From NCBI GenBank assembly GCA_007695095.1, contig REEL01000118.1, forward strand, positions 62,001 to 126,000: a stretch of 64,000 nucleotides of DNA, given 5' to 3'. This DNA is from Chitinophagaceae bacterium. Its GTDB lineage: Bacteria > Bacteroidota > Bacteroidia > Chitinophagales > REEL01. A program made the position numbers and the translations under genes. Of this stretch, positions 52,014 through 62,700 are shown in pieces. Numbering within the stretch: position 1 is the first letter of the stretch; each line of letters begins with the position of its first letter. Under the pieces are notes generated by a model that was given only the letters and a program-made list of their open reading frames with translations, was not told the origin of the DNA and searched no databases.

Positions 52014-53162
52014 ATGAGAATAGGAATAGTATGTTATCCAACTTATGGTGGTAGTGGTGTTGTTGCTACAGAACTTGGTAAAGCCCTTGCTAATAAAGGA
52101 AATAGTGTGCATTTTATTACCTATAAACAGCCGGCAAGACTTGATACTTTTCATTCAAATATTTTCTACCATGAAGTAAGGTTGCTTGAATATCCATTGT
52201 TTGAACATCCGCCTTATGAAACTGTTTTGGCCAGTAAATTGGTAGATGTTGTACGTTTTGAAAAGTTAGATTTGCTTCATGTTCACTATGCTATACCTCA
52301 TGCCTCTGCTGCTTTTATGGCAAAGCAGATTTTAGCTACTTACGGGATTAATATTCCGGTTATTACTACATTACACGGCACTGATATTACCCTTGTCGGG
52401 AAAGATGCCACCTATGCTCCTGTTGTTGAGTTTTCTATAAATAAATCAGATGGTGTAACTGCAGTTTCTGAACATTTAAAAGAAGAAACACATAGTTTTT
52501 TTGATATAGAGAATGAAATAAAGGTTATCCCGAATTTTATTGATTTTAGCAGATTTAAAAAGGAAAATAAAGATCATTTCCGTAAAGCAATTGCCCCTAA
52601 TAATGAGAAAATATTAATTCATATATCCAATTTTCGAAAAGTTAAAAGAACATTAGATGTAATTAGAATTTACCATCAGGTTTCTAAAGAGTTACCTGCA
52701 AAACTATTATTAATCGGTGATGGACCGGAAAGAGGTAAAGCTGAAAACTTATGCAGAGAGCTGGGTACGTGTGAACATGTTCGGTTTTTAGGGAAACAGG
52801 AGGCCATAGAAGAATTATTGGCTATTAGTGATGTTTTTCTTTTGCCTTCAGAAAAAGAAAGCTTTGGATTGGTTGCTTTAGAGGCAATGTCGTGTCATGT
52901 GCCTGTCGTTTCTTCTAATGCCGGAGGTATCCCTGAGGTTAATATTCATGGAGAAACCGGTTTCCTAAGTCCTATAGGTGATGTAGATTCAATGGCAAAA
53001 CAAGTATTGAAGTTGTTAAAAGATGAAAAGCTTCTTTTAGAATTTAGAAAAAATGCTCTGGATAGAGCTAAAAACTTTAGTCTTGAAAAAGTTCTCCCAC
53101 ATTATGAAAATTATTATAAAGAAGTTATAGAAAAAACTGCTGCCAAAGTAGTTTTAAAATAA
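52014..53162 (+). CDS. bshA: N-acetyl-alpha-D-glucosaminyl L-malate synthase BshA (bacillithiol)
   Basis: 382 aa, GT4 retaining glycosyltransferase. N-terminal RIGIVCYPTYGGSGVVATELG, HVHYAIPHASAAFMAKQIL, TTLHGTDITLVGKD, then SNFRKVKRTLDVI and the acidic EKESFGLVALEAMSCHVPVVSS. It joins GlcNAc from UDP-GlcNAc to L-malate, the first step of bacillithiol synthesis. bshB and bshC are not in the window. Confidence 0.95.
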   Translation: MRIGIVCYPTYGGSGVVATELGKALANKGNSVHFITYKQPARLDTFHSNIFYHEVRLLEYPLFEHPPYETVLASKLVDVVRFEKLDLLHVHYAIPHASAAFMAKQILATYGINIPVITTLHGTDITLVGKDATYAPVVEFSINKSDGVTAVSEHLKEETHSFFDIENEIKVIPNFIDFSRFKKENKDHFRKAIAPNNEKILIHISNFRKVKRTLDVIRIYHQVSKELPAKLLLIGDGPERGKAENLCRELGTCEHVRFLGKQEAIEELLAISDVFLLPSEKESFGLVALEAMSCHVPVVSSNAGGIPEVNIHGETGFLSPIGDVDSMAKQVLKLLKDEKLLLEFRKNALDRAKNFSLEKVLPHYENYYKEVIEKTAAKVVLK

Positions 53163-53238
53163 GCGATTAAAAGCATGTATATTTAAAAGTATCCGACAAA
53201 AGCATCAGAAAATTAAATACCCTTTTACAAACGGATAT

Positions 53239-53264
53239 AAAAAAGCCACCTCAAAAGAGGTGGC
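53239..53264 (-). terminator. Rho-independent terminator of the choice-of-anchor J protein gene
   Basis: Minus-strand reading: GCCACCTC (53264-53257) TTTT GAGGTGGC (53252-53245), then six T (53244-53239). Eight perfect pairs. It lies 31 nt past the stop at 53295. No T-run on the plus side, so it does not serve bshA. Confidence 0.88.
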
Positions 53265-53294
53265 CTGAAGTGGTGTTCACGGATACTGCCAGAA

Positions 53295-55202
53295 TTAATG
53301 CGTTACCACCACTTTTTCTACATGATTAAACTCTTCACCTTTAAGCTCTATAAAGTAAACACCTGCAGGTAGGTTTTTCATGTTTAGTGACCAGGATCCT
53401 TGATTGACTTCTCCTTCATAAATATTAGAAATTGATTGTCCTAAGTTATTCTTCAAAGTGATATTTACGTATTGGAAATCTGTAAATTCAACATTTATAT
53501 TAATTTGGTCTTTAACGGGGTTTGGATATACAGACAATTCTGATATTTGATATATATCATCAATTCCGATTGGTTCTAATAAAATTTCCTCACAATGCGC
53601 AGTTCCGGAACCCGCTTGATTGCTTGCAACCATACATACATTATAGGTTCCGTAGTCATCATAAGTGAAAGTAGGGTTTTGCTGAGTTGATACACCACCA
53701 CTTACTCCAAAATCCCAATCCCAATTGTTTGGCAATTCAGTAGATAAGTCATTAAAATCAACTGTTAAATCATTAATGCTATAGTTAAAGTTAACATTAG
53801 GTACTTCTAACTGACGTACAGTAATGTCATCAACCAATAAAGCCCATTCATCTCTGTCGCTGTATGCATGGAAGCCAACATGATATGTGCCTGAAGATGC
53901 CGGAGAAATTACGTTTGTTGATGGTTGGTAAAAGTCATTGGTCATTAAACCTAAGTCAACAACCAGTTCTGTCATTGAGCCGGAAGCCGGCATATTACCA
54001 TAGTTAACTTTCATTCTTTCAAAATAGTCATTCTGATCAGGCGCTATAGAATGATAAAATTCAACTACATAGTAGTTAGAGCTTTCTAAGTGTAGGCATC
54101 TGGTAAATAGCCAATCATCAGCATCTTCGAACTCATTCCAGAAGTATCCTGCTGAAAAATCTCCTGAATTGGGTGAGAAATCAGTAATTCTCCAGGTAAC
54201 CCCGTCATCATTTGCATCTTCAATAATCCAGCCTAAAAAATCATCCGAAGGTCCGAAGCCCATTGTTAAAGGGTCAGCACTAACATCCTGAGGCTCTAAG
54301 GTAAATACATTTAATTCATCTATCTCATCATTGTCAGGGTTCTCGTCATTAGTTAAATTCACACCAATAGTAAATTCATATGGCCCTGCCTGACTCATAT
54401 CAACAGTTTGCTGAAAGGTATAATTCATACTTTCAGTAAAAGCTAAAGTATCTGTAATAACTTCTGTTACAGGAGCTCCTCCATTTACAGAATAGTATAC
54501 TTCAAAATTGCTAATGTCATTTACTCCCGAATTAGAGACTGTAATTGTAACAACTTCACTATTCGTTTTTTCACAAACGGTCGTTGGTTCAATCAAACCT
54601 TCAACTGCTGCATCTAAACTTGGTATTTCAAAAATCTCTATGTCATCTAAGCGAAGAATAAACTTATCATCTGAATTATTTCTGAAAGCAATATGAACAT
54701 CTGTATTCGTATAGCCTTCATCAAACAATAAGATTTCTCTTTCTGTCCAAGTACTGTTTTCTGCGGGAACTGCTAATAAAGGTGGATTAGCCATAAAATC
54801 AGCGATATCTGTTCCAGCGGTAGAAATTCTTACTTCATAACCATCAGGAAAGCTTGCGTCTACAGCCATAGCTCTCCAGCTTAATGCAGTAAAATCTCCA
54901 ATAGAAACGGATGGAAGTATCATCCAGTCATCTGCGCAACAACCTTCAGGCTCAAACCAGGATGTGCTGGCAGCATAGTAATTTTGATTACCTTGCTCCT
55001 GCAAAACAACCCAGGATGCTGTTGCCGGAAAAGGAGGAGAGATGCTTGGATTAATAGTTAATCCATCTTCGTCTTTTAAGGTTATAATTGAGGTATCGAT
55101 TGTTCCTGAACTAAAATCTTCAGAGAATAATGTTTGAGAATTTACACTAAAAACTCCGGTAATTAACAAACAAGCAAAAAATAATATAAATTTTTTAATC
55201 AT
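53295..55202 (-). CDS. Secreted choice-of-anchor J/PKD protein with T9SS type A sorting domain
   Basis: 635 aa. Signal peptide (1-22). A first choice-of-anchor J (cleaved-adhesin-like jellyroll) domain (about 23-195, FSEDFSSGT start, RLDDIEIFEI end), a CARDB-like domain (about 197-300), a second jellyroll (about 305-470, LVDDITVRQLE end) and a PKD domain (about 475-545, NWDWDFG). The T9SS type A sorting domain (about 555-635) starts ISELSVYPNPVKDQINI and ends VEKVVVTH. An adhesin or polymer-binding surface protein; no catalytic motif is seen. Confidence 0.85.
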   Translation of the reverse strand: MIKKFILFFACLLITGVFSVNSQTLFSEDFSSGTIDTSIITLKDEDGLTINPSISPPFPATASWVVLQEQGNQNYYAASTSWFEPEGCCADDWMILPSVSIGDFTALSWRAMAVDASFPDGYEVRISTAGTDIADFMANPPLLAVPAENSTWTEREILLFDEGYTNTDVHIAFRNNSDDKFILRLDDIEIFEIPSLDAAVEGLIEPTTVCEKTNSEVVTITVSNSGVNDISNFEVYYSVNGGAPVTEVITDTLAFTESMNYTFQQTVDMSQAGPYEFTIGVNLTNDENPDNDEIDELNVFTLEPQDVSADPLTMGFGPSDDFLGWIIEDANDDGVTWRITDFSPNSGDFSAGYFWNEFEDADDWLFTRCLHLESSNYYVVEFYHSIAPDQNDYFERMKVNYGNMPASGSMTELVVDLGLMTNDFYQPSTNVISPASSGTYHVGFHAYSDRDEWALLVDDITVRQLEVPNVNFNYSINDLTVDFNDLSTELPNNWDWDFGVSGGVSTQQNPTFTYDDYGTYNVCMVASNQAGSGTAHCEEILLEPIGIDDIYQISELSVYPNPVKDQININVEFTDFQYVNITLKNNLGQSISNIYEGEVNQGSWSLNMKNLPAGVYFIELKGEEFNHVEKVVVTH

Positions 55203-55244
55203 AATAAACGTTTTAATTTAATGCTAAAAATAACGATAAATGAG

Positions 55245-58200
55245 CTATCTCACCAATGTTATACTGCCTTTTTTGGAAATATTCTCTCCATCCTGAAATG
55301 TAACTCTGATGTAAAACACGTATACTCCCTGTGGCACTTGAATTCCATTAAGTTTACCATTCCATGAAATATTAGGATCTTCACTTTCAAATATTTTACT
55401 GCCCCATCTATCAAAAACACTAAGGTAAAATGTCCGGACACCACCTGTAAATACTTCAAATTCGTCATTAATCCCATCTCCATTAGGAGAAAATATATTT
55501 GGTATATACAATATTCTTTGCTCGGGCACTACATGCACTGTAACCTCACCGGATAAAACACATCCCTGTGCATCACTAACAGTTACAAAAAAGTCAGTAT
55601 CAATTAAAGGTGATGCTATAGGGCTTTCACAATCACTACAACTTAAATAATTTTCAGGATACCAATTGTAAGTAAGTGGTTGTTGAAGTATAGTATCATT
55701 TGCTACATAAAGCTGAGTGCTCCCTCCCCAGATAATAGTATCCTCAATAGCATTAACTGTTAAATCTTCACTTGAGGAAAAGCCTACAGGGATAGTTATA
55801 TCTTGAGAGCAGTTATTATCATCAGTTATCGTTACAATATAATCGCCCGGAATAAGTCCAACCATGTCAGCTTGATTCATATTAGGAAAAGATTGCCATA
55901 AAAAGCTGTAATCAGGAATGCCACCATTAACAAGTATTTCAGCTGTCCCATTACTTGCACTAAAACAAGCAGCAGGAGTAGAGTTATAAGAAATATCCAT
56001 AGGGTCAGGTTGATTTAACCATATAGTGTCGGTTAAAGAGCAATTATTTTCATCCGTTACGATTAATATATACATTCCTGATGCTAAATTTTCTATAAAA
56101 GCACTATTGAAGGAGTTGTTATTCCAATTATAAGTATAATTTCCTGAACCTCCACTTACAATAGCTTCAATTTGACCATCATCGGACTCAAAGCAACTTA
56201 GGCTATATCCGTTGGTAAGTGAACTGTTTAGAGTAATGTTCATCAAATCCGGCTCATTAAGAGATATTGAAGTAGTATGTGTACAGTTATTGTCATCGGT
56301 AACTAGAAGTTCATAAATTCCTGCCCCCAGATTATCTAAGTTTTGTTGGTTAGAAAAACCATTATTCCAGTCAAAGTTATATGCAGGTACACCTCCATTT
56401 ACAATTACATCTATACTTCCGTCAGTTAATCCATTACAACTTATGTTATTACCTCCCGCAAATACAGCCGGGTTTAGTTGGACATCTATATCATCGGGCT
56501 GGGTTAAAGTAATGCTGTCGGTAGCTGTGCAACCTTCATTATCTGTTACTTGCAGATAGTATGTTCCTGCAGGAACATTAAGTAATTCAGAACTTATTAC
56601 ATTTATGGGTGACCAATTATAGCTATAAGGAACAGTTCCACCGGAAACATTCGCATAAATATTACCATCATTTGCATTAAAGCAACTAATATTATACCCG
56701 TTATAATCTGAGGTAGTGAATTGAATATCTACCGGATTCTGAACATTAAGTATTGAGGTGTCTATTATTTCACAACCATTTATGTCTGTTACGGTAACAG
56801 TATAAGTTCCGCTGCATAGTGAAGTTGAGGAAGATACGTTACCCGGCAAAGAAGCTGCCGGTCCGGTCCAGGAGTATATGTAAGAACCGGTTCCACCGTT
56901 TACATAAACCTCTATTTCACCATCGCAAGCACCTGTGCAAGTTTCGTCACTAGAAATAGCATTAAGGGTTAAAGCGTCCGGCTGGCTAATGCTAATTGAA
57001 TCTGTAAATTCACATAGATTGTTATCTATTATATTTACCGTGTAAGCTCCTTCACATAAGTTTTCTATCAAACTTACAGTTCCTGCTGTATTCCAGTCAA
57101 TTACATAAGGAGCTGTTGCACCAGAAACAAAAACCTCTACACTGCCATCGCAATCATTATTGCACGTGATATTTTCTATAGTATAGTTTACATCAAATGG
57201 CAACGGTTCTGTAATAATAACGGTGTCTAAAGCAATACAACCTTCCTGAGTAGTCACATTAAAAGTATAAGTTCCTTCGCAAAGATTTGAATGTGAGGGA
57301 AAGTCAGGCAATCCATTACTCCAACCATAAGAGTAATTTAGCGATGTGTCAGCTGATAACTCAATGTATCCGTCACAATTACCATAGCAATTTACATTAG
57401 TAGAATTTATGGTATAGTCAGGTTGCGGGAAAACTGATATTTCTAATGAGAAGGTATCTATACAAGAAGCTGTTTCGGCAATAAGCTGAACAGTATAATC
57501 TCCGGCTTGTGTATAGGTAATGTTCTCCGGGTTAATTAAAGTTGATGTTGTACCATTTCCAAAGTCCCAGCTATAGTTTGCAGCATTTACAGATTGGTTA
57601 GAAAAATCAAAAGAATGTCCTTCAAAGCATTGATTATTATTATAGCTAAAGGTTGCCGTTACTTCAGTAACTTCAATTAAAACAGAATCAACTCCTCCAC
57701 AAATCCCGTTAGTAGTATATGTTATTAAATGAATTCCGTCTCCGGCATCAGTTGGAGAAAATGTTCCCGTTAAGGAATCTGTAATGCCATTCCCTGCCCA
57801 TACTCCCCCTGTAGGTTGTGCAATCAAAGTAACATCAGCATCATTAATACACAAATCAGTAACACTTCCTATAAGAGGTGTTAAATCCGGTAAGACTGTT
57901 AAATTTATAGTATCTGCACCTCCACATTGACCACTTACTTCATAAATAATTTGGTGAGTGCCCGGACCGGCGATACCGGCATTAAAAACTCCGGCTGTAT
58001 TATCTGTTATACCAATTCCGGACCATATACCACCGGAAGGCTGAGCATTTAAAGTAAACGGACTAAAGGTTTCACATACTTCCGGAATACTGTCTATTAT
58101 TGGATTTGCATCTAAGTTAACTATTATTTCTATTGTATCACTGCCCCCACATGGAGCGGGTAAGCTATAAACGACCAAATGAGTACCAACTCCTGCTGTC

Positions 58201-59474
58201 ATAGGATCAAATGTGCCGTTAGAGGAATTAGTTATACCTGTGCCAGTCCAACTTCCTCCACTAATATCAGCAGTTAAATTTACAGCAGGTTCTGCTAAAC
58301 AAAAAGGTCCTGCCGGATTGGCTTGAGGAACATCTATAGGATCAACTGATATATCTGTAGTTACCGTTCCTCCGCAAGATCCGGTTACAACATAAGTTAT
58401 TGTATGGTTGCCGGTTCCGGCAACAGCAGGATCAAATGTTCCGGCAGCAGCATCAGTTATACCATTCCCTGACCAAGTGCCTCCTGCAGGTGCTCCCTGA
58501 ATATTAAATGCAGTATCTCCTAAACATACATTATTTACAGGAGTAATAGTAGGTGCTCCGGAAGGAATAACTTCAATATCCATAGTATTCGTGCCCCCAC
58601 AATTTGCTAAAATTTCATAGCTGATTGTATGTACACCTACTCCGGCATTTCCCGGGTTGAAAGTTCCTGTATTTGCATCTGTTATTCCTTGCCCGGACCA
58701 TTCACCTCCTCCTGTTACAGCACTCAAATTAACAGAAGGGTCTGTTACACAAAAAGGACCGGCAGGATTTAATGTTAAGTCATATAATCCGGTTTGTGCT
58801 CCCGGTGGAGGTCCTAAATCTAAAGTAAATGAATTTTGAGCATTACTCCAGTCTTCTACAATTATCATCAACAAATCCCCCGCATTGACCATAGGAGCTG
58901 CAACTGAAGCCGGACAAGGAAATGCGTTTCCAAATTGAGCACAACCACTGGCACTACTCGCATAATTACAACTTAATTCATTGCTTACATTTAGAATAGC
59001 CATACAGGGATCCATCCCCTGGGGGATATTAAACACAGATACATCAACAAAGCCGGTTGTACTATTTCCATTAATTAACAAATTTAGAGGACCTGTTGTA
59101 GCAATATTTAAGAGTATATAGGCATAATTGTTTGAATTTAAACCATTTGTGAAATCAAGACAAGAACTGACAAAATTATCTGCTGTAATGAAATCAAATG
59201 GACCGGCAGTCCCGGGATCACAAATAGAAACATCAGTATTACAACCACCCGGACCTCCCGGAGTTCCTCCACCGCAATTAGCAATCGAATTGGGCCCTTG
59301 ATTAGAACACCAAGTACACATATCAAAACAGCAATCTCCCAGTATCCAGCATGCGTCATCACACCAACAACCCGCTGAACCTGGTCCACCACAGGAGCCT
59401 ATGCAACTGGCTTCAGAATTAATAGCTATTAAATTCAGGGTAAAAAAAGCCAGTAAAATGTATAAATATTTCAT
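55245..59474 (-). CDS. Giant secreted adhesin-like protein: SMB knot, Ig-like GGxWSG repeats, PKD, SprB repeats, T9SS type B
   Basis: 1409 aa. Signal peptide (1-22); a somatomedin-B-like cysteine knot (about 24-57); a Cys-rich domain to about 225; five repeats of about 75 residues with GG-x-WSG-x-GITD...GTF...G-H-I-Y (237-603); a PKD domain (about 605-683); seven SprB repeats (687-1228); and a type B (gliding-associated) sorting domain (about 1310-1409, YIPNIFSPNGDGINDEF to KKGSITLVR). SprB-type proteins are surface adhesins that can be moved by the gliding machinery. A promoter TTTG-N19-TATATTTG lies at 59553-59583. Confidence 0.87.
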   Translation of the reverse strand: MKYLYILLAFFTLNLIAINSEASCIGSCGGPGSAGCWCDDACWILGDCCFDMCTWCSNQGPNSIANCGGGTPGGPGGCNTDVSICDPGTAGPFDFITADNFVSSCLDFTNGLNSNNYAYILLNIATTGPLNLLINGNSTTGFVDVSVFNIPQGMDPCMAILNVSNELSCNYASSASGCAQFGNAFPCPASVAAPMVNAGDLLMIIVEDWSNAQNSFTLDLGPPPGAQTGLYDLTLNPAGPFCVTDPSVNLSAVTGGGEWSGQGITDANTGTFNPGNAGVGVHTISYEILANCGGTNTMDIEVIPSGAPTITPVNNVCLGDTAFNIQGAPAGGTWSGNGITDAAAGTFDPAVAGTGNHTITYVVTGSCGGTVTTDISVDPIDVPQANPAGPFCLAEPAVNLTADISGGSWTGTGITNSSNGTFDPMTAGVGTHLVVYSLPAPCGGSDTIEIIVNLDANPIIDSIPEVCETFSPFTLNAQPSGGIWSGIGITDNTAGVFNAGIAGPGTHQIIYEVSGQCGGADTINLTVLPDLTPLIGSVTDLCINDADVTLIAQPTGGVWAGNGITDSLTGTFSPTDAGDGIHLITYTTNGICGGVDSVLIEVTEVTATFSYNNNQCFEGHSFDFSNQSVNAANYSWDFGNGTTSTLINPENITYTQAGDYTVQLIAETASCIDTFSLEISVFPQPDYTINSTNVNCYGNCDGYIELSADTSLNYSYGWSNGLPDFPSHSNLCEGTYTFNVTTQEGCIALDTVIITEPLPFDVNYTIENITCNNDCDGSVEVFVSGATAPYVIDWNTAGTVSLIENLCEGAYTVNIIDNNLCEFTDSISISQPDALTLNAISSDETCTGACDGEIEVYVNGGTGSYIYSWTGPAASLPGNVSSSTSLCSGTYTVTVTDINGCEIIDTSILNVQNPVDIQFTTSDYNGYNISCFNANDGNIYANVSGGTVPYSYNWSPINVISSELLNVPAGTYYLQVTDNEGCTATDSITLTQPDDIDVQLNPAVFAGGNNISCNGLTDGSIDVIVNGGVPAYNFDWNNGFSNQQNLDNLGAGIYELLVTDDNNCTHTTSISLNEPDLMNITLNSSLTNGYSLSCFESDDGQIEAIVSGGSGNYTYNWNNNSFNSAFIENLASGMYILIVTDENNCSLTDTIWLNQPDPMDISYNSTPAACFSASNGTAEILVNGGIPDYSFLWQSFPNMNQADMVGLIPGDYIVTITDDNNCSQDITIPVGFSSSEDLTVNAIEDTIIWGGSTQLYVANDTILQQPLTYNWYPENYLSCSDCESPIASPLIDTDFFVTVSDAQGCVLSGEVTVHVVPEQRILYIPNIFSPNGDGINDEFEVFTGGVRTFYLSVFDRWGSKIFESEDPNISWNGKLNGIQVPQGVYVFYIRVTFQDGENISKKGSITLVR
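55791..57416 (-). repeat. Seven SprB repeats (coding)
   Basis: Seven units of about 77 codons. Each has C-x-G/N-x2-DG-x-I, a G-G-x-P/G-x-Y-x-Y-x-W core, L-x-x-G-x-Y-x-x-x-V-T-D and a closing x-Q/E-P. Units 4-6 resemble units in the neighbouring 59705 gene closely. Confidence 0.85.
57666..58766 (-). repeat. Five GGxWSGxGITD Ig-like repeats (coding)
   Basis: Five tandem units of 70-80 codons, each with the pattern GG-x-W-S/T/A-G-x-GIT-D/N, GTF or GVF, A-G-x-G-x-H, Y and CGG. They sit between the N-terminal Cys-rich domain and the PKD domain. Confidence 0.82.
59304..59405 (-). other. Second somatomedin-B-like cysteine knot (domain)
   Basis: Residues 24-57: C24-x3-C28, C36-x-C38-D-x2-C42, C48-C49, C53, C56. 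It has the CxCD core and D-C-C, with one extra Cys compared to the eight-Cys canonical set. Clearly related to the knot in the deiminase at 3245-3343 (shared CIG, G-CWCD, GDCC). Confidence 0.68.
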
Positions 59475-59552
59475 AAAATTAACGTTATTTTCTTAAATAT
59501 TGATTCTCAAAAAAAATTTAAAAACCACTTAAAACCACAGGAGTTTAATCTC

Positions 59553-59583
59553 CAAATATATTGAATATAATTAAAGACTCAAA
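59553..59583 (-). promoter_or_regulatory. Promoter TTTG-N19-TATATTTG for the giant SprB gene
   Basis: Minus strand: TTTG (59583-59580) and TATATTTG (59560-59553) spaced 19 nt, the ideal Bacteroidota promoter. The leader to ATG 59474 is about 70 nt. The remaining gap up to 59704 holds nothing recognisable. Confidence 0.7.
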
Positions 59584-59704
59584 AAAAGACTTATACTTTT
59601 ATGAAAAAAATCACAAAAAACTAATATTACAAATACCTATTTTAAATAAAAACAGAAGCTTAGAATTAGGTATGTACAAACTAAAGTTAAATTGTAATAT
59701 CGGA

Positions 59705-62700
59705 TTATCGCACTAAAGTTACACTTCCTTTTTTATCGGTAACATCACCGTTTAGGAAGATAAATTTAACGTAGTAAATGTAGACGCCCTGTTCCATATT
59801 TCTGCCATTAAAGGTTCCGTCCCAGCCGCTATTTATATCTGAAGTTTCATACAAAAGGCCTCCCCATCGGTCAAATACCCTCAATTCAATATTTCGAATA
59901 CCGAGCCCGTATACCTGAAAGACATCATTCACTCCGTCACCATTAGGACTGAAAATATTAGGTACATAAATTCTTTTGTCGAAAGGATTTACCTCTATCG
60001 TAATTTCATCTGTGGATTTACAGTTGTTTGCATCCGTAACTTCCACTAAATAAGTGGTTGTTTCAAGAGGTGTTGCTACCGGATTTGGACATGATACACA
60101 TGAAAGGCCATCTCCCGGTTCCCAATGATAAGTAAGTGGTGGAATTAAGCCTTCAATAATAGTAGTTTGTAAAGAAGTACTTTGCCCAAAAAACAGGTCT
60201 GTATTTGATGAACTTACAGAAATTTGAGGAGGATCCGGCTGGTCTATGAAAGCAGAACCGCTTACTTCACATCCGTTATCATCTGTGACTGTCAGGAAGT
60301 AACTTCCAAAAGGTAAACTGTCATTAATAGCGGATTCATTTCCATTATCCCATAAATACGAATAGGGCTCAACGCCTCCTTCAACTACGGAAGCAGCAAT
60401 ACCTTCGTCACCGTCAAAACAAACTGCATCTGAACTAACGATATCAAGCACAAGCAATTCCGGTTCCGTTAAAGTAATATTGCCGGTAGTAGTACATGCA
60501 TTTTCATCCGTTAAAATAAAGGAATAATTACCGGGAGCCAAATCTGTCAAACTATCTCCTGAGTAAGTGCCATTATTCCAGTCAATAGTGTAATTTCCAC
60601 TTCCACCTTCCGCTTCTAAGGTAATATAACCATCGTTATATCCATAACAGCTTATACCATAAGAATTAAAGTCAGATGAAGCAAGATCAAAACTCAATGG
60701 TTCAGGTTTAAGAAGCTCAACACTGTAAGTTTGTGAACACCCATTTCCAAAAGTTACTATTAAATCATAATTGCCGGGTTCAAGATTGGAAATGGACGAT
60801 TGATTGTATTGTCCGTTATTCCAGTTGTAGCTAAAAGGTCCCACTCCTCCATTTAAATTTATATCTATAAAACCGTCACTTGCTCCATAGCAGCTGATAT
60901 TATAACCTCCGGCAAACTCGGAAACGCTTGAAGCAATAACAACTGAGTCAGGTTGCTCAAGAGAAATCGTTACATCAAAGGTACACCCGTTATCATCAGT
61001 AACTTCTAGTTCATAATCTCCTGCGATTAAATTTTGAAGATCCTGCTGATTGTATTGCCCGTTGTTCCAGTTGAAACTATAAGGAGCGGTACCACCGGAT
61101 ACGTTTGTAAAGATTTCACCATCACTTCCGCCAAAGCATGAAATTTCATATCCACCGGTATATTGAGTAGCAGTAAGTGAAGCAGATAAATCATCCGGTT
61201 GATTTAAAGTATAATCATCACTAAAAACACAATTATTGTCATCGGTAATTTCAATATTGTACGTATCAGCTTGTAAAGCACTAAAAGTATTTGTTGAAAC
61301 CGCAGCAGCACCATTTAAGCTGTAAAGGTATGTTCCGCTACCACCGGATACCAGGACTTCAATTTCTCCATTATTATCTCCAAAGCAAAGTGGTTCATTG
61401 CTATCAATGCTGAAGTTTAATGGATCAGGCTCAGTAAGCGTTTCTGAGACATTTGCAATACAACCATTAGCATCAGTTACAGCTAATTCATACAATCCGG
61501 CTTCTGCATTTGTTAAATTTTGTTGATTTGACAAACCACTGTTCCAGTCATAGGTAAATGGTGAAACTCCTCCTGAGATAGTTATGTCAATATTTCCATC
61601 GTTTAATCCATTACAAGAGATATTGTAACCTCCGTTATAAGTAGTCAAATCTGATAAAATAGAAATTGAATCCGGTTCAATCAGAGTTATAGTATCAAAG
61701 TGAATACAATTATTATCATCCACAATTTCCACGGTATATGTACCTGCTGATAAGCTTTGCTGATCAGCAACTGAAGGCAGGTTATTATCCCAGTTGAAAG
61801 AGTAAGGTGCATTACCGCCGGTTACTGTAGTCGTAAAGCTTCCGTCATTCCCATTGTGACATGAAAGATTGTAACCCCCATTAAATGCATTCGCATCAAT
61901 TACTGATTCAATGGCATCCGGTTCTGTAACTTCAATTGTTTCGGTAGCAGTACAACCATTGTCATCAGTTACTTCAATTGTATAATTCCCGGCTGATAAA
62001 TCAGGGAATAGATTGTTGCTTATATTTCCTCCACCGTTGAATGAATATAGGAATGGAGCATTTCCTCCGGTTACTGTCAATTCTATACTTCCATCAGAAG
62101 TACCAAAACAACTTGCAGGAACAGAGGTGTATTGAATATCTATTGAGTCAGGAGCACCCACATCCAACACTTTTACCAAAGGACAATTGGTTCCATCATC
62201 AATAGTAATTGAGTAGTTTCCCGGAGCTAAGTTATTAGCAATTGAATCATTTATGTTAGCATTATGACTCCATGAAAAAGTATAATTTCCGCTTCCGCCG
62301 CTAACATCAAGACTAATAGATCCGTCTAAAGCATCTACACATGAAGCATCTTGTATAGTTTCTATAGCCGTAAGAACCGGGTTATCAACCTGAATTTCAT
62401 AAGTATATGTGTTGGAGGCAGTTAGAGGGCAAGCGTCATCAGTAGCAGTGACCAAAAAGGAATGGCTTCCTGTATCGGAAGGGAGGGGTGTCCAGCAAAA
62501 AGTACCGGTTGGGAATTGACCACCGGTAGTAGTAAACGTTCCTCCCGGGATACCGCTATTCCAGGTAAGGGTAACATTATCTCCATCCGGATCTGAAGTA
62601 AGTATATCAAAACACAATGGACTTCCTGCACATACATTTGTAGTAAAAGAGCCACCTCCATTAATACCGGATGCTTCCGGGTTTGTATTTGAGCAATTTA

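Noticed and set aside
53239-53264. The same hairpin as a terminator for bshA on the plus strand
   Set aside because: On the plus strand the stem is followed by CTGAAG rather than T residues, so only minus-strand use is supported.
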